The position numbers and the translations under genes were made by a program. From CAYRTV01 sp046483285 (GTDB lineage: Bacteria > Acidobacteriota > Aminicenantia > Aminicenantales > Aminicenantaceae): a stretch of 46,808 bases of DNA. Under the pieces are notes generated by a model, which worked only from the letters and a program-made list of their open reading frames with translations, was not told where the DNA came from and did no database searches. Positions 24,908 through 33,756 of the stretch are shown in pieces. The stretch's first letter is position 1, and every line of letters starts with the position of its first letter. The DNA lies in the NCBI GenBank assembly GCA_046483285.1, contig JAWODN010000003.1:1-46808 (forward strand), given 5' to 3'.

Positions 24908-24937
24908 TTGACAACACCACGGTCGAATTAATACACT
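24908..24937 (+). promoter_or_regulatory. Putative promoter of the rnf operon
   Basis: TTGACA at 24908-24913 is followed by an 18-bp spacer and TACACT at 24932-24937. It lies about 30 bp before the rnfC ATG and directly after the repeat block, so the repeats do not separate it from the operon. Confidence 0.45.
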
Positions 24938-24965
24938 TTAAAATCACTTTTTATGGACCGTTATC

Positions 24966-26291
24966 ATGATGAAATTAAAGACTTTTCCACACGGTATACA
25001 TCCGCCGGAACACAAAAATCTGACCAAAGACAAGCCCCTGGAGCCTCTCCCCCCTCCTAAAAAAGTCTTTATCCCCCTTTCCCAGCATTTCGGCAAACCC
25101 GCCGAGCCTTTAGTCGAAAAGGGAGACCAAGTCCTTTTAGGCCAAAAAGTGGGCCGGCGCCAAGGTTTGTTTTCGGCTGGCGTTCATTCCAGTGTTTCCG
25201 GAAAAGTAACTAAAATTGAAGACCATCCTCATCCCTTGGGGCGACCGGTTCCGACAATCATTATTTCCAACGACGGAGAAGATGCTCCTCATCCTGATCT
25301 GAAGGGTGCCGGTGATCCCTTCTCCCTGAAGCCTGAAGAAATTCGTGAGCGGGTCGATGAGGCCGGCATTGTGGGAATGGGCGGCGCCGCTTTTCCCACC
25401 GCCGTTAAACTTGCCCCTCCGAAAGACAAGCCAATAGATACAGTCATTATCAACGGCTGTGAATGCGAGCCGGTTTTGTCTTCAGATTATCGTGTGATGC
25501 TCGAATTTACTGAGGACGTCCTGAAGGGAGCCGAGCTCATACGCATGGCGGCCGGCGCCGGAAAACTCTATGTTGGAATCGAAGATAACAAAAAAGACCT
25601 CTATGATTTATTCCTTGAAAAAAGCCGGGATATTTCCTGTGAGGTCGTTCTTCTGAAAACAAAATATCCCCAAGGGGCGGAAAAAAACCTCATTCAGGCC
25701 GCTTTGGGAAGAAAAGTGCCCCGCGGAGGGCTCCCGTTTGATGTCGGCGTGGTGGTCCAAAATGTCGGCACGGCCAAGGCTGTATGGGATGCCGCGGCGA
25801 AAGGCACGCCCCTTTACCAACGTGCCGTGACTGTTTCCGGATGGGGAATACAGCAGCCTAAAAACCTTTTGATCCGAATAGGAACTCCGTTTCAACATGC
25901 CATTGACCACTGCGGAGGGTTAAAAGAAAGCAGCAACGTGTTGATTATGGGAGGGCCTATGATGGGCCTGGCTCAGTGGACATCCGACGTCCCGGTGATC
26001 AAAGGAACTTCCGGCATTCTCGCCTGGGAAGAAAAACAGCTCCCGGCGGAATTCACCTGTATCCGCTGCGGAAGATGCGTGGAATACTGCCCCATGAGAC
26101 TCGCTCCCACCCAGTTGATGAAATACACCCAATACGATCTGACAGATGAAGCCGAGCAATGGGGGATTATGGACTGCGTGGAATGCGGATGCTGCCAATA
26201 TTCCTGCCCGGCTCACATTCCCCTGGTGCATTGGATGCGCTTGGGCAAAAATATCATAGCAGGCAAAAAACGTAAAAAGAGTTCTTCATGA
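24966..26291 (+). CDS. rnfC: Rnf complex subunit C (NADH-binding)
   Basis: A membrane-associated subunit of the ferredoxin:NAD+ oxidoreductase, it binds NADH/FMN and hands electrons to the other subunits. The N-terminal barrel-sandwich region is followed by the nucleotide motif GIVGMGGAAFPT (about 134-145) and NGCECEP. Two 4Fe-4S motifs lie near the C-terminus: CIRCGRCVEYCP (about 366-377) and CVECGCCQYSCP (about 405-416). The length of 441 aa is close to that of compact RnfC proteins without the long alanine-rich tail. ATGATG at 24966 allows either Met as start. It overlaps rnfD by 4 bp. Confidence 0.96.
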   Translation: MMKLKTFPHGIHPPEHKNLTKDKPLEPLPPPKKVFIPLSQHFGKPAEPLVEKGDQVLLGQKVGRRQGLFSAGVHSSVSGKVTKIEDHPHPLGRPVPTIIISNDGEDAPHPDLKGAGDPFSLKPEEIRERVDEAGIVGMGGAAFPTAVKLAPPKDKPIDTVIINGCECEPVLSSDYRVMLEFTEDVLKGAELIRMAAGAGKLYVGIEDNKKDLYDLFLEKSRDISCEVVLLKTKYPQGAEKNLIQAALGRKVPRGGLPFDVGVVVQNVGTAKAVWDAAAKGTPLYQRAVTVSGWGIQQPKNLLIRIGTPFQHAIDHCGGLKESSNVLIMGGPMMGLAQWTSDVPVIKGTSGILAWEEKQLPAEFTCIRCGRCVEYCPMRLAPTQLMKYTQYDLTDEAEQWGIMDCVECGCCQYSCPAHIPLVHWMRLGKNIIAGKKRKKSSS

Positions 26292-27262
26292 GCGATAACA
26301 CATTCATAATCAAGTCGTCCCCTCATTTTCGTGACCGGGACTCTGTCCCGAAAATTATGTACGCCGTGGTTTTAAGCCTGCTCCCGGCAATAACCGCTTC
26401 CTTGTATTTTTTCGGGATCCGTGCCTTGATCATTTATATGGTATGTGTCGCCACCTGCCTGGCGACGGAAGCCTTGTTTTTAAAAGCCCGAAAAAAACCC
26501 ATGTCCGCCTTGCTGGACGGCTCAGCCGTTATCACCGGCCTGCTGCTCGCCATGACTCTCCCCCCCGGCCTCTCTATGGAATTGGTGGTGATCGGAGCGG
26601 TGACCGCCATGGCGTTGGGCAAACAGGTTTTCGGCGGGCTGGGCTACAACATTTTCAATCCCGCCCTGGTGGGGAGAGCGTTTCTTCAAATCGCCTTTCC
26701 GGTGGCCATGACCACCTGGTCGCCTCCCGCCACCCTTTCCGTGGACACATCAACCTTTGCCACACCCCTGGGAAATCTCAAGTTTGGAAATGCCATCGCC
26801 GAGGGGACCCTCACGCCTCTTAAAGACCTTTTCTGGGGCAACACAGGTGGATGTCTAGGAGAAACCTCTGCGGCCGCCCTGCTTTTGGGGGCCGCTTTCC
26901 TGCTGCTTCGAAAGACCATCGACTGGCGCGTCCCCTTGGGCATTATCGGGATTTTATCCGTCTTCACCGGAATCTTCTGGATGGCTGACCCGTCCGGGTA
27001 CGCATCCCCGCTTTTCCATATTCTTGCGGGCGGCCTGATCATCGGCGCCTTTTATATGGCGACGGATTTGGTGACCTCCCCTTTTGCTCCGGCAGCCACG
27101 TGGATCTATGCTTTGGGTACGGGCCTCATGATCGGCCTGATCCGGCTGTTCGGCGGTTTCCCCGAGGGTGTCATGTTTTCTATTTTATTTATGAACACAT
27201 TTGTCCCCTTGCTGAACCGGTATATCCGGCCTAAGATCCTCGGAGAAAGGAGGGGGCCGTGA
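26288..27262 (+). CDS. rnfD: Rnf complex subunit D (flavin-carrying membrane subunit)
   Basis: This integral membrane subunit normally carries a covalently bound FMN and helps couple electron flow to Na+ or H+ movement. It has about nine hydrophobic segments and the motifs LGYNIFNPALVGRAFLQ (about 118-134) and FYMATDLVTSPFAP. The flavinylation region reads DTSTFATPL, so the acceptor would be Thr159. The Gly usual before Ala-Thr is Phe here. The length of 324 aa is normal. It overlaps rnfC and rnfG by 4 bp each, so translation is coupled. Confidence 0.94.
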   Translation: MSDNTFIIKSSPHFRDRDSVPKIMYAVVLSLLPAITASLYFFGIRALIIYMVCVATCLATEALFLKARKKPMSALLDGSAVITGLLLAMTLPPGLSMELVVIGAVTAMALGKQVFGGLGYNIFNPALVGRAFLQIAFPVAMTTWSPPATLSVDTSTFATPLGNLKFGNAIAEGTLTPLKDLFWGNTGGCLGETSAAALLLGAAFLLLRKTIDWRVPLGIIGILSVFTGIFWMADPSGYASPLFHILAGGLIIGAFYMATDLVTSPFAPAATWIYALGTGLMIGLIRLFGGFPEGVMFSILFMNTFVPLLNRYIRPKILGERRGP

Positions 27263-27852
27263 GCTTAACCGTCCGGATGATTGCCGTTCTCACCGTTGTG
27301 GGATTGATTTCCGGATCATTTCTCGCCGTGGTGGGAATGCTGACGGAAGCACGCATTGAGCAGAACCGGCTGGATGAAATAAACCGGGCGATCACCGAAG
27401 TTGTTCCCGGCGCTGTTTCCGGCGAAATTATATTTGAAGGAGAAACGCTGACGGTTTACTCCGGGAAGGACCAGGAAGGACATCAAGCCGGCTACGCCGT
27501 TTACACTTCCGGGACAGGTTTCCAGGATATTATCACTTTGATGGTGGGGGTGAACCCCGGCCTCACTAAAATTCACAATTTAACCATTTTGGAACAAACG
27601 GAAACACCGGGACTGGGAGCAAAAATCACCTCGGAAAAAGAATTTCTTCGCTACTGGGAAGACCGCAGTGCTGAACAAAAACTGAAACTTCAGCAGCCGG
27701 CGGTGGATTCCCCCGAACAACTGGATCCCCATCAAGTCAATACTCTGACCGGGGCCACCATCTCCGCCCAGAAAGTGGTTGATATCGTTAACCGGGCTCT
27801 GGAACAAATGAAAACACTTAAACAAACAGGACGCCTGGAAAGCAGGGAATAA
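27259..27852 (+). CDS. rnfG: Rnf complex subunit G (covalent FMN)
   Basis: An N-terminal membrane anchor (about 5-27) precedes a periplasmic FMN-binding domain. The covalent attachment motif is TLTGATIS, with Thr167 as acceptor, a site filled by ApbE. PGLGAKI (about 117-123) is also conserved. It starts with GTG overlapping the rnfD stop. The length of 197 aa is normal. The probable flavin transferase lies at 35236-36183. Confidence 0.95.
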   Translation: MSLTVRMIAVLTVVGLISGSFLAVVGMLTEARIEQNRLDEINRAITEVVPGAVSGEIIFEGETLTVYSGKDQEGHQAGYAVYTSGTGFQDIITLMVGVNPGLTKIHNLTILEQTETPGLGAKITSEKEFLRYWEDRSAEQKLKLQQPAVDSPEQLDPHQVNTLTGATISAQKVVDIVNRALEQMKTLKQTGRLESRE

Positions 27853-27853
27853 A

Positions 27854-28468
27854 ATGGCGAAAAAAAGCATAACAACGGAATATTTAAAAGGACTTTGGGA
27901 TGAAAATCCGGTTTTCCGTCAACTGCTGGGGCTGTGTCCCACTTTGGCGGTGACCAATGCTCTTATTAACGGAATCGCCATGGGGCTGGCCACCACCTTT
28001 GTTCTCATCATGAGCTCATTGGTGGTCTCGTCCATACAAAAGCTTATTCCAAACCAAGTCCGTATCGCCAGCTACATTGTTATCATTGCCTCTTTTGTGA
28101 CCATCGCCGACCGCTTTTTGGCCGCCTTTTTTCCCCCTATTTCCAAAGCGTTAGGGCCTTATGTCCCCCTCATCGTGGTCAATTGCCTCATCCTCGGCCG
28201 GCAGGAAGCCTTCGCTTCCAGGAATTCCGTAGGGCGGGCTCTTATCGATGCGCTGGGAATGGGCACAGGATTCATCCTGGCCCTTATGGTTTTAAGCGCC
28301 ATCCGGGAAGTTCTTGGAGCCGGCACCCTTCTAGGGGCTCAAGTGATGGGGAGCTGGTTTAAACCCTGGATCATCATGATTCTGCCGGCGGGAGCTTTTA
28401 TCACTTTGGGAATTCTGCTGGGGCTGGCGATTTTTATCGAGAACAAGACTAAAACCAGGAGAGCGTGA
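27854..28468 (+). CDS. rnfE: Rnf complex subunit E
   Basis: A six-helix membrane subunit homologous to NqrD; with RnfA it forms the core ion/electron pathway. ENPVFRQLLGLCPTLAVTNA (about 16-35) and VNCLILGRQEAFAS (about 110-123) are family motifs, including the cysteines thought to hold a membrane-embedded Fe-S centre with RnfA. It begins one base after the rnfG stop. The length of 204 aa is normal. Confidence 0.95.
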   Translation: MAKKSITTEYLKGLWDENPVFRQLLGLCPTLAVTNALINGIAMGLATTFVLIMSSLVVSSIQKLIPNQVRIASYIVIIASFVTIADRFLAAFFPPISKALGPYVPLIVVNCLILGRQEAFASRNSVGRALIDALGMGTGFILALMVLSAIREVLGAGTLLGAQVMGSWFKPWIIMILPAGAFITLGILLGLAIFIENKTKTRRA

Positions 28469-29043
28469 TGGATCTGTTTTCCGTATTGATTATGGCCATA
28501 TTCGTCAACAATCTCGTCCTGTATTATTTCTTGGGCATTTGTCCTTTCCTGGGAGTCAGCAAAAAGATTGATTCGGCCTTTTCCATGGGAATGGCTGTGA
28601 CTTTTGTCATGACCATCACCGCGGCGGTGTCCTGGATGATCAACCACTGGATTCTTATTCCTTACAATCTGGGTTATCTTCAGATTGTTTCCTTTATTCT
28701 TGTTATCGCCTCCCTGGTCCAATTAGTAGAGATGTTCATCCGCAAAATGAGCCCTCCCCTGTATCAGGCTTTGGGTATATATCTGCCTCTCATCACCACC
28801 AATTGTGCGATAATGGGGCTGGCTTTGCTGGCCTCCCTCAAGGAATACGACTTTATAACCACGGTGGTATTCGGAATAGGCTCAGGCATAGGATTCACTT
28901 TGGCTATTGTCCTGATCGCGGGAGTCCGGGAACAACTGGACATGGCTGACGTGCCTACGCCGCTCAAAGGACCAGGAATCGCGTTAATCGTGGCCGGAAT
29001 TATGGCTTTAGCCTTCACCGGTTTTTCAGGGATGATGCAATAA
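28468..29043 (+). CDS. rnfA: Rnf complex subunit A
   Basis: This six-helix membrane partner of RnfE is homologous to NqrE. The motifs are NNLVLYYFLGICPFLGVSKK and ITTNCAIMGLALL; Cys in each lies where a bridging Fe-S centre is proposed. I place the start at the ATG at 28468, overlapping the rnfE stop (TGATG) with AGGAG upstream, rather than the GTG three bases earlier. The length of 191 aa is typical. Confidence 0.95.
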   Translation: MDLFSVLIMAIFVNNLVLYYFLGICPFLGVSKKIDSAFSMGMAVTFVMTITAAVSWMINHWILIPYNLGYLQIVSFILVIASLVQLVEMFIRKMSPPLYQALGIYLPLITTNCAIMGLALLASLKEYDFITTVVFGIGSGIGFTLAIVLIAGVREQLDMADVPTPLKGPGIALIVAGIMALAFTGFSGMMQ

Positions 29044-29849
29044 TGGAAATCTTAATTCCTATAATCACTATGGGCGCCTTAGGGTTCCTTTTTTCTGCCG
29101 GATTGGCTTTCGCTTACCAGAAGTTAAAAGTGGAAGAAGACCCCAAGGTGGAGGAAATCGCGGAAATACTTCCCATGGCCAATTGCGGCGCCTGCGGATA
29201 CTCGGGATGTCACGCTTTTGCCCAGGCTGTGGCGGCCGGCAAAGCCGAACCCTCCGGCTGTCCCGTGGGAGGAGATGACGTTTCAAAGAAAATCGCCGGT
29301 GTGCTGGGGGTAGAACCCGCCGAAACCATAAAAAAAACCGCCCGCCTCCATTGCCGCGGCACTGAGCAGGTCGCCGTGTCCCGGGGGCGCTACATCGGCA
29401 TCACCACCTGCGAAGCCGGCCATTTAATCGGGGGAAACAAGCAGTGCGTGTACGGCTGCATGGGATTCGGCGACTGCGTTAGGTCCTGTCCTTTTGACGC
29501 CATTAAAATGGGTCCGGAAGGCCTTCCGGTGGTGGATGAAGAAAAATGCACAGCTTGCGGAAAATGCGTGGAAGCCTGTCCCCGCAATCTGCTGGAGCTT
29601 CATCCCTTAACACAGAACATTCTGGTTTTCTGCCGCTCCCACGACCGGGGACCGGCCGCTAAAAAGGCATGCCAAAACGCATGCATCGCATGCGGAATCT
29701 GTTCCAAAGCCAGCCCGGAGGCTATCGTGGTGGAGCGCAATCTGGCCATTATTAAGGATTTCAAAAAAATCAAGCCGGACCAAATTGAAAATATAGAAAA
29801 ATGCCCCACGGGCGCCATCGGCCGGCTGCAAGACGAACATGAAGGATGA
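29043..29849 (+). CDS. rnfB: Rnf complex subunit B (ferredoxin-type)
   Basis: It probably accepts electrons from reduced ferredoxin. An N-terminal helix (about 1-25) anchors it. A 4Fe-4S domain (Cys48, 51, 56, 73: ANCGACGYSGC...GC) follows. Further ferredoxin motifs are CVYGCMGFGDCVRSCP, CTACGKCVEACP and CIACGICSKASP. In the last, the cysteine before Pro is Ser, so that cluster may be altered or completed by a nearby Cys. The length of 268 aa is usual. The start overlaps the rnfA stop (TAATG) and its end overlaps rseC by 11 bp. Confidence 0.95.
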   Translation: MEILIPIITMGALGFLFSAGLAFAYQKLKVEEDPKVEEIAEILPMANCGACGYSGCHAFAQAVAAGKAEPSGCPVGGDDVSKKIAGVLGVEPAETIKKTARLHCRGTEQVAVSRGRYIGITTCEAGHLIGGNKQCVYGCMGFGDCVRSCPFDAIKMGPEGLPVVDEEKCTACGKCVEACPRNLLELHPLTQNILVFCRSHDRGPAAKKACQNACIACGICSKASPEAIVVERNLAIIKDFKKIKPDQIENIEKCPTGAIGRLQDEHEG

Positions 29850-30279
29850 AGGAATCGTGATTTCAACACGGGGCGATATGGCCGAAGTGGAAGTGTCCTG
29901 CCTGGACGGCTGCCATGATTGCTCCGCCCGAAATTTGTGCGGAGTCGGTGAGGACAAAAAAGGCTCATTGAAAGTCCTCAATCCCGTGGGGGCCGCCGCC
30001 GGAGATAAAGTCGGTATTGACATCCCTGAAACCGCTTACAGCCGCAATTTAATCCTGCTGTTCGGGGGATTGCTCTCCGGCGCAGTTGCGGGCGCTTTTG
30101 CAGGATATCTGCTGACTCCTCTCACCGCCCTGACTTCCGATATCACCTCTCTTCTGGGTCTGTTCGCTGGAGGGGGAGCCGCCGGCTGGATGCTTTTCCG
30201 GCGTCTCCGCCGCAACTCACACCGGTTGTATCCCGTTATCACCGGCGTCATTCCCCAAAAAGGAGAATCAAATGGATAG
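29839..30279 (+). CDS. rseC: SoxR-reducing/RseC family protein
   Basis: A small membrane protein of 146 aa. An N-terminal domain has a four-cysteine pattern (CLDGCHDCSARNLC, about 21-34), then two hydrophobic segments (about 70-90 and 101-119) and a short basic tail. RseC homologues occur with rsx/rnf genes; in E. coli RseC works with the Rsx complex in reducing SoxR. Here overlap with rnfB points to assembly or redox maturation of Rnf rather than SoxR control, which is inference. Confidence 0.88.
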   Translation: MKDEGIVISTRGDMAEVEVSCLDGCHDCSARNLCGVGEDKKGSLKVLNPVGAAAGDKVGIDIPETAYSRNLILLFGGLLSGAVAGAFAGYLLTPLTALTSDITSLLGLFAGGGAAGWMLFRRLRRNSHRLYPVITGVIPQKGESNG

Positions 30280-30991
30280 AAGAAATTTTTTGCAGGCCGT
30301 ATTGACTGCGCCACTGATAATCCCCTATATTCAAGCTTCGCAAGGGCACGCCCCTGAACATGAATTGACTTTAATTTCCGATAATCCTCAGCACTGGCTT
30401 GACTTTATCCTCACCGAAATCAGCCCCCTGCCGAAGAAGGGACCTTTCGTTTTTTTGAATTCGCATCCTCTGCATGACCAAATTCAAAACCACCTTCGCC
30501 TAAAAGGCTGGAGCCGGACCGGCGCGGCCTCCCGTGCTGACCTCTGTATTTCCGGAAGCCGGCTCCAAAAGCCCGCCCCATCTTCATTCACTCTGGTTGA
30601 AAACGGCCGCATCCGTGACATTCGCACGGGCCGCCTTTATTCATTATGGCAAACCATACAGCGGGAATCGCCTTCCCGCCAACTGACCGCCGTTTCTTTT
30701 AATCCAAAAAACGGAGGCAGCGGCGATTCGGCCGTGATCACCCATTATGGACGCAAAATCGCGGTTTTGCCGTTGAGTCAAAACGTCACACAATCTTTCC
30801 CGGCAGGTTCCGGGCAGATCACAGTGAAAGTGGAAGAAGGAAAGGCCTGGGTGGTGGATTCCTCATGCCGCCGTAAAATCTGCACGCATGCCTCTCCCGT
30901 TTGTCTGGCGGGAGAACGCATTATCTGCGCCCCCAACCGGTTCCTTCTTGAAATAGAAGGGCGGGGAGGGCTGGATACCGTGATCGGCTGA
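30272..30991 (+). CDS. Tat-type exported protein with C-terminal NusG-II domain
   Basis: The start MDRRNFLQAVLTAPLIIPYI is a short twin-arginine-like signal. Residues 30-165 form a domain I do not recognise. Residues about 172-239 match the NusG domain II family found in small Rnf-linked proteins: QITVKVEEGKAWVVDSSCRR, ICTHAS, ERIICAPNRFLLEIEG, with cysteines 199, 204, 211 and 219. AAGGAG precedes the ATG, and the start overlaps rseC by 8 bp. Position and export suggest a periplasmic accessory to Rnf, for instance in flavin or redox-centre maturation. The fusion to an extra N-terminal domain is unusual. Confidence 0.8.
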   Translation: MDRRNFLQAVLTAPLIIPYIQASQGHAPEHELTLISDNPQHWLDFILTEISPLPKKGPFVFLNSHPLHDQIQNHLRLKGWSRTGAASRADLCISGSRLQKPAPSSFTLVENGRIRDIRTGRLYSLWQTIQRESPSRQLTAVSFNPKNGGSGDSAVITHYGRKIAVLPLSQNVTQSFPAGSGQITVKVEEGKAWVVDSSCRRKICTHASPVCLAGERIICAPNRFLLEIEGRGGLDTVIG

Positions 30992-31010
30992 CCCGGTCTC
31001 CCCAACAGAC

Positions 31011-32495
31011 TCAAAGCTCTTTAATATAAATATTCCGGAAATAAACCGGCGAACGGCTGTCATGGTTCTGAAGACCGATATATCCTCCGCGGGCAAAATC
31101 CTGAACCTTTCCGCCTGGTTCCGCCTCCCAATCCAGAATCATGATGTCATTCAACTCAACGAGAAGATGTCCGCCCTGAAAAGTGATTTTAAAATGATTC
31201 CATTCTCCCGCCGGTTTAAACGCGTCTTTCTCCGGCGCCTTAACATCATACACCGCTCCGGTTTTATGTTTCCCTTCCCCGGCATGATAAATTTGGATCT
31301 CAAAAGTATGATAGATGTAATCGTTGCTCACCGGGATATCCGGAACGCGAATGAAAATTCCTGAATTGGTGTCCTCTTTTTCGCTCACAAAGTCGACTGC
31401 CAGCACAAAATCACGAAACGTTTTGCGGCTGAACCAAAACAGGCCCATCCCGCCTTGAGACTTCAGGACGCCGGTTTCCGGGTCAAGGAGGAAATAGCCG
31501 GGGCCGTAATGATTCCAGCCGTGCTTATGATACCTGCCTCCGCTTTTATCCAAAAGACGCTGATACCCGGAATAATAAGTGATGCTTTCCAGGTAAGCCA
31601 GCCCTTCCTTAATGGGAGGGATGGGATTGTCGGCGGCCGCCGGGTCTTCATGCTCAATGGCCAAAACTCCGTCATAATCCTGAAAAGTCAATTCCGCCAG
31701 AATATCATGGATGTCGGCTTCTCCCCGGCCAAACGGGACATCCCCCGCATCTTTGGTCCCGAATTGATTGAGGTCTTTCAAATGGACGCTGCGGATCCTT
31801 CCTTCCAGCATCCGCAACGCTTCCACAGGCCGGACGCCTGAACGCATCCAGTGCCCCGTATCGGCACAAACCCCTATCCGCGGGTCCAATCCTTCGATGT
31901 GCTCCATAACGGTTTCGGGACGGGCGTACTTGCTCGGTTCGGGATGGTTGTGAACCGCAATGTGAATGTTCGTCTCTTTCACCATTTCCTCTAACAGGGA
32001 AAAGTCGTCAAACGCCGGCTCCGTCACAATGGTGCGGATTCCCATTTTTTTGGCGAAATCAAAAACATTCCGCATGCTTTCTTCATTGTTGTCAAATGCG
32101 ACGACCCCGTAATTGATGAGCTGAATTCCCGTCTGCTTCAATCTTTCTTTAACCTGCTCAATAAATTGTTCATTGAGATTGTGATCAAACTTGACTTCGG
32201 GATGCTCCGGGCTTAACGGCTGACCCGGATACGCTTCCAAATAAGAAATCCCCAACTCCCTCACTTTCTCCAGGGTTTCCATGAACGTGAATCTGCGGAA
32301 GGTCCAGCTCTGCACAGCCAGGGGAAAATCATGTATTCTGATTTCTTCATAGGCCGGCCGCTCCCGCACGGGAAAAACCGGGTCCCCGGCATCCGCCTCC
32401 GGAACAAGACTCTCGTCCGTTCCGCTGCAGAAAACCATCCAGAAAAGGAAAAAAACGAGCACCCATCCGGGGCCTATTCCTTTATTTTTTCTCAT
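31011..32495 (-). CDS. Sugar phosphate isomerase/epimerase-DUF1080 fusion lipoprotein
   Basis: The start at 32495 is chosen for its AGGAGG site six bases upstream and because it gives a lipoprotein signal (residues 1-23, ending FCSG). Residues about 45-290 are a xylose-isomerase-like TIM barrel (FPLAVQSWTFRRFTF, GVCADTGHW, RSVHLKDLNQF, GVLAIEHEDP) with the usual metal-binding Glu, Asp and His. Residues about 310-494 are a DUF1080 (3-keto-disaccharide hydrolase/lectin-like) domain: GLFWFSRKTFRDFVLAVDF, NSGIFIRVPD, GYIGLQNHDS. It probably acts on a sugar or glycoside in the periplasm. It overlaps the oxidoreductase gene by 14 bp. Substrate unknown. Confidence 0.88.
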   Translation of the reverse strand: MRKNKGIGPGWVLVFFLFWMVFCSGTDESLVPEADAGDPVFPVRERPAYEEIRIHDFPLAVQSWTFRRFTFMETLEKVRELGISYLEAYPGQPLSPEHPEVKFDHNLNEQFIEQVKERLKQTGIQLINYGVVAFDNNEESMRNVFDFAKKMGIRTIVTEPAFDDFSLLEEMVKETNIHIAVHNHPEPSKYARPETVMEHIEGLDPRIGVCADTGHWMRSGVRPVEALRMLEGRIRSVHLKDLNQFGTKDAGDVPFGRGEADIHDILAELTFQDYDGVLAIEHEDPAAADNPIPPIKEGLAYLESITYYSGYQRLLDKSGGRYHKHGWNHYGPGYFLLDPETGVLKSQGGMGLFWFSRKTFRDFVLAVDFVSEKEDTNSGIFIRVPDIPVSNDYIYHTFEIQIYHAGEGKHKTGAVYDVKAPEKDAFKPAGEWNHFKITFQGGHLLVELNDIMILDWEAEPGGKVQDFARGGYIGLQNHDSRSPVYFRNIYIKEL

Positions 32496-33756
32496 GACGC
32501 CTCCTCTTTTCACCTCTTGGATCCCATTTCCCCCTTGCCACCGCAGGAATAAAATCATCCAACCCCTCGGGAGGAAAATCCAGGGTTTTTTGCTGCTCCG
32601 CGCTCATATAAGCCGTCATAAGCATCCTGGTGACTTCCAAACCGTCATCAAAATTTTCCTCCGGACGAATCCCGTCCAGGAAGCATTCAACCATATGCCG
32701 GTTTTCCGCTGTGTACCCATACTCGATTTCCTCACTGCCGATCACCGGCATCAATCCAATTTCCGCATTTTGTTTTTCAACCAGGTCTTCTCCTTGTTCG
32801 CCCCGGACATTCCGGCTGAAAAAAAGCTGCAAATCAGAATCCAGGGAGTTGACGGAGAGTGAATATTCCGGTCCTAAAACCTCCATGCTCAAACGCAATC
32901 CGGCACCCACATAGCACCAGCTGGTGGTGGTTTCAACCACCAGAGTTTCACCTTTTTCACCTTGATACTCGATCAATGCCCGGGCAAAATCTTCTGCGGG
33001 GCGTTCCCGGTAGTTGGTTTTTCCTCCGCTTGTTTCTGATAGAATCCGGGCATAGTGCGGCTGGCTCCACTTCAAACAATCGGCATAGGCGGTGATTTTG
33101 ACGGGCCGGATCACATTGCGGTCCGCTCCGGGCGGGGTCAACATAAAACGGGCTTCCTCCACGGAATGACACATCATATCATTGATCACTCCGCCCCCCT
33201 GGAGGCTTCCTTCCCAAAACCAGGGACGATGGGGGCCGCCATGCTCTTCCGCCGCTCTGGCCAAATAAGGCCGCCCTGTGGTGGCCGCGCCCCGCGCCCA
33301 GAGAATCTCTTTCCCCCGAACCACACTGGGAGAAAAAACCTGATTTTCAAGATAGCCATCCAAAAGCCCCGCTTTTTTTATCAGATCCTTCATTTTTTGG
33401 GCTTCCCGCACGTTTCGTCCTAATGGCTTCTCGCAGGCAATGGCTTTCAAAGACCCCTTCCCCGTCTCAAGGGCCGATAAAATCTCCTCCATATGCGCCA
33501 GCCGGGAAAAGTTTGGCGAACAAATCCAAATGGCATCAATCTCCGGAGCGGCCACCATATCCGTAACCGTAGGATAAACCCGGGCGTTTCCCACCCGCAG
33601 CTTTTTAGCCAAGGCCGCCGCTTCCCGGGCCTTTTCCTCCGTCCGGCTGGTTATTCCCAAGATATCAGCGTGCCGGACCCCCGCCCATGAACGAATGTGA
33701 AACCGGGTAATGAATCCGGCGCCGATGAATCCGACCCCCAGTCGTTTTTCCTTCAT
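32482..33756 (-). CDS. Gfo/Idh/MocA family oxidoreductase
   Basis: An NAD(P)-dependent sugar or polyol oxidoreductase. The Rossmann fold opens the protein (GVGFIGAGFITRFHIRSW, about 7-24), EKPLGRN (about 109-115) is the conserved catalytic Lys region, and GGGVINDMMCHSVEEARF carries the catalytic Asp/His. The length of 424 aa is slightly longer than usual. No signal peptide is seen, so the enzyme is cytosolic. Beside a DUF1080 protein it may perform C3 oxidation or reduction of a glycoside, as known for some Gfo/Idh-DUF1080 pairs, though its partner looks exported. Start overlaps the transporter stop by 4 bp. Confidence 0.92.
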   Translation of the reverse strand: MKEKRLGVGFIGAGFITRFHIRSWAGVRHADILGITSRTEEKAREAAALAKKLRVGNARVYPTVTDMVAAPEIDAIWICSPNFSRLAHMEEILSALETGKGSLKAIACEKPLGRNVREAQKMKDLIKKAGLLDGYLENQVFSPSVVRGKEILWARGAATTGRPYLARAAEEHGGPHRPWFWEGSLQGGGVINDMMCHSVEEARFMLTPPGADRNVIRPVKITAYADCLKWSQPHYARILSETSGGKTNYRERPAEDFARALIEYQGEKGETLVVETTTSWCYVGAGLRLSMEVLGPEYSLSVNSLDSDLQLFFSRNVRGEQGEDLVEKQNAEIGLMPVIGSEEIEYGYTAENRHMVECFLDGIRPEENFDDGLEVTRMLMTAYMSAEQQKTLDFPPEGLDDFIPAVARGKWDPRGEKRRRHEKK

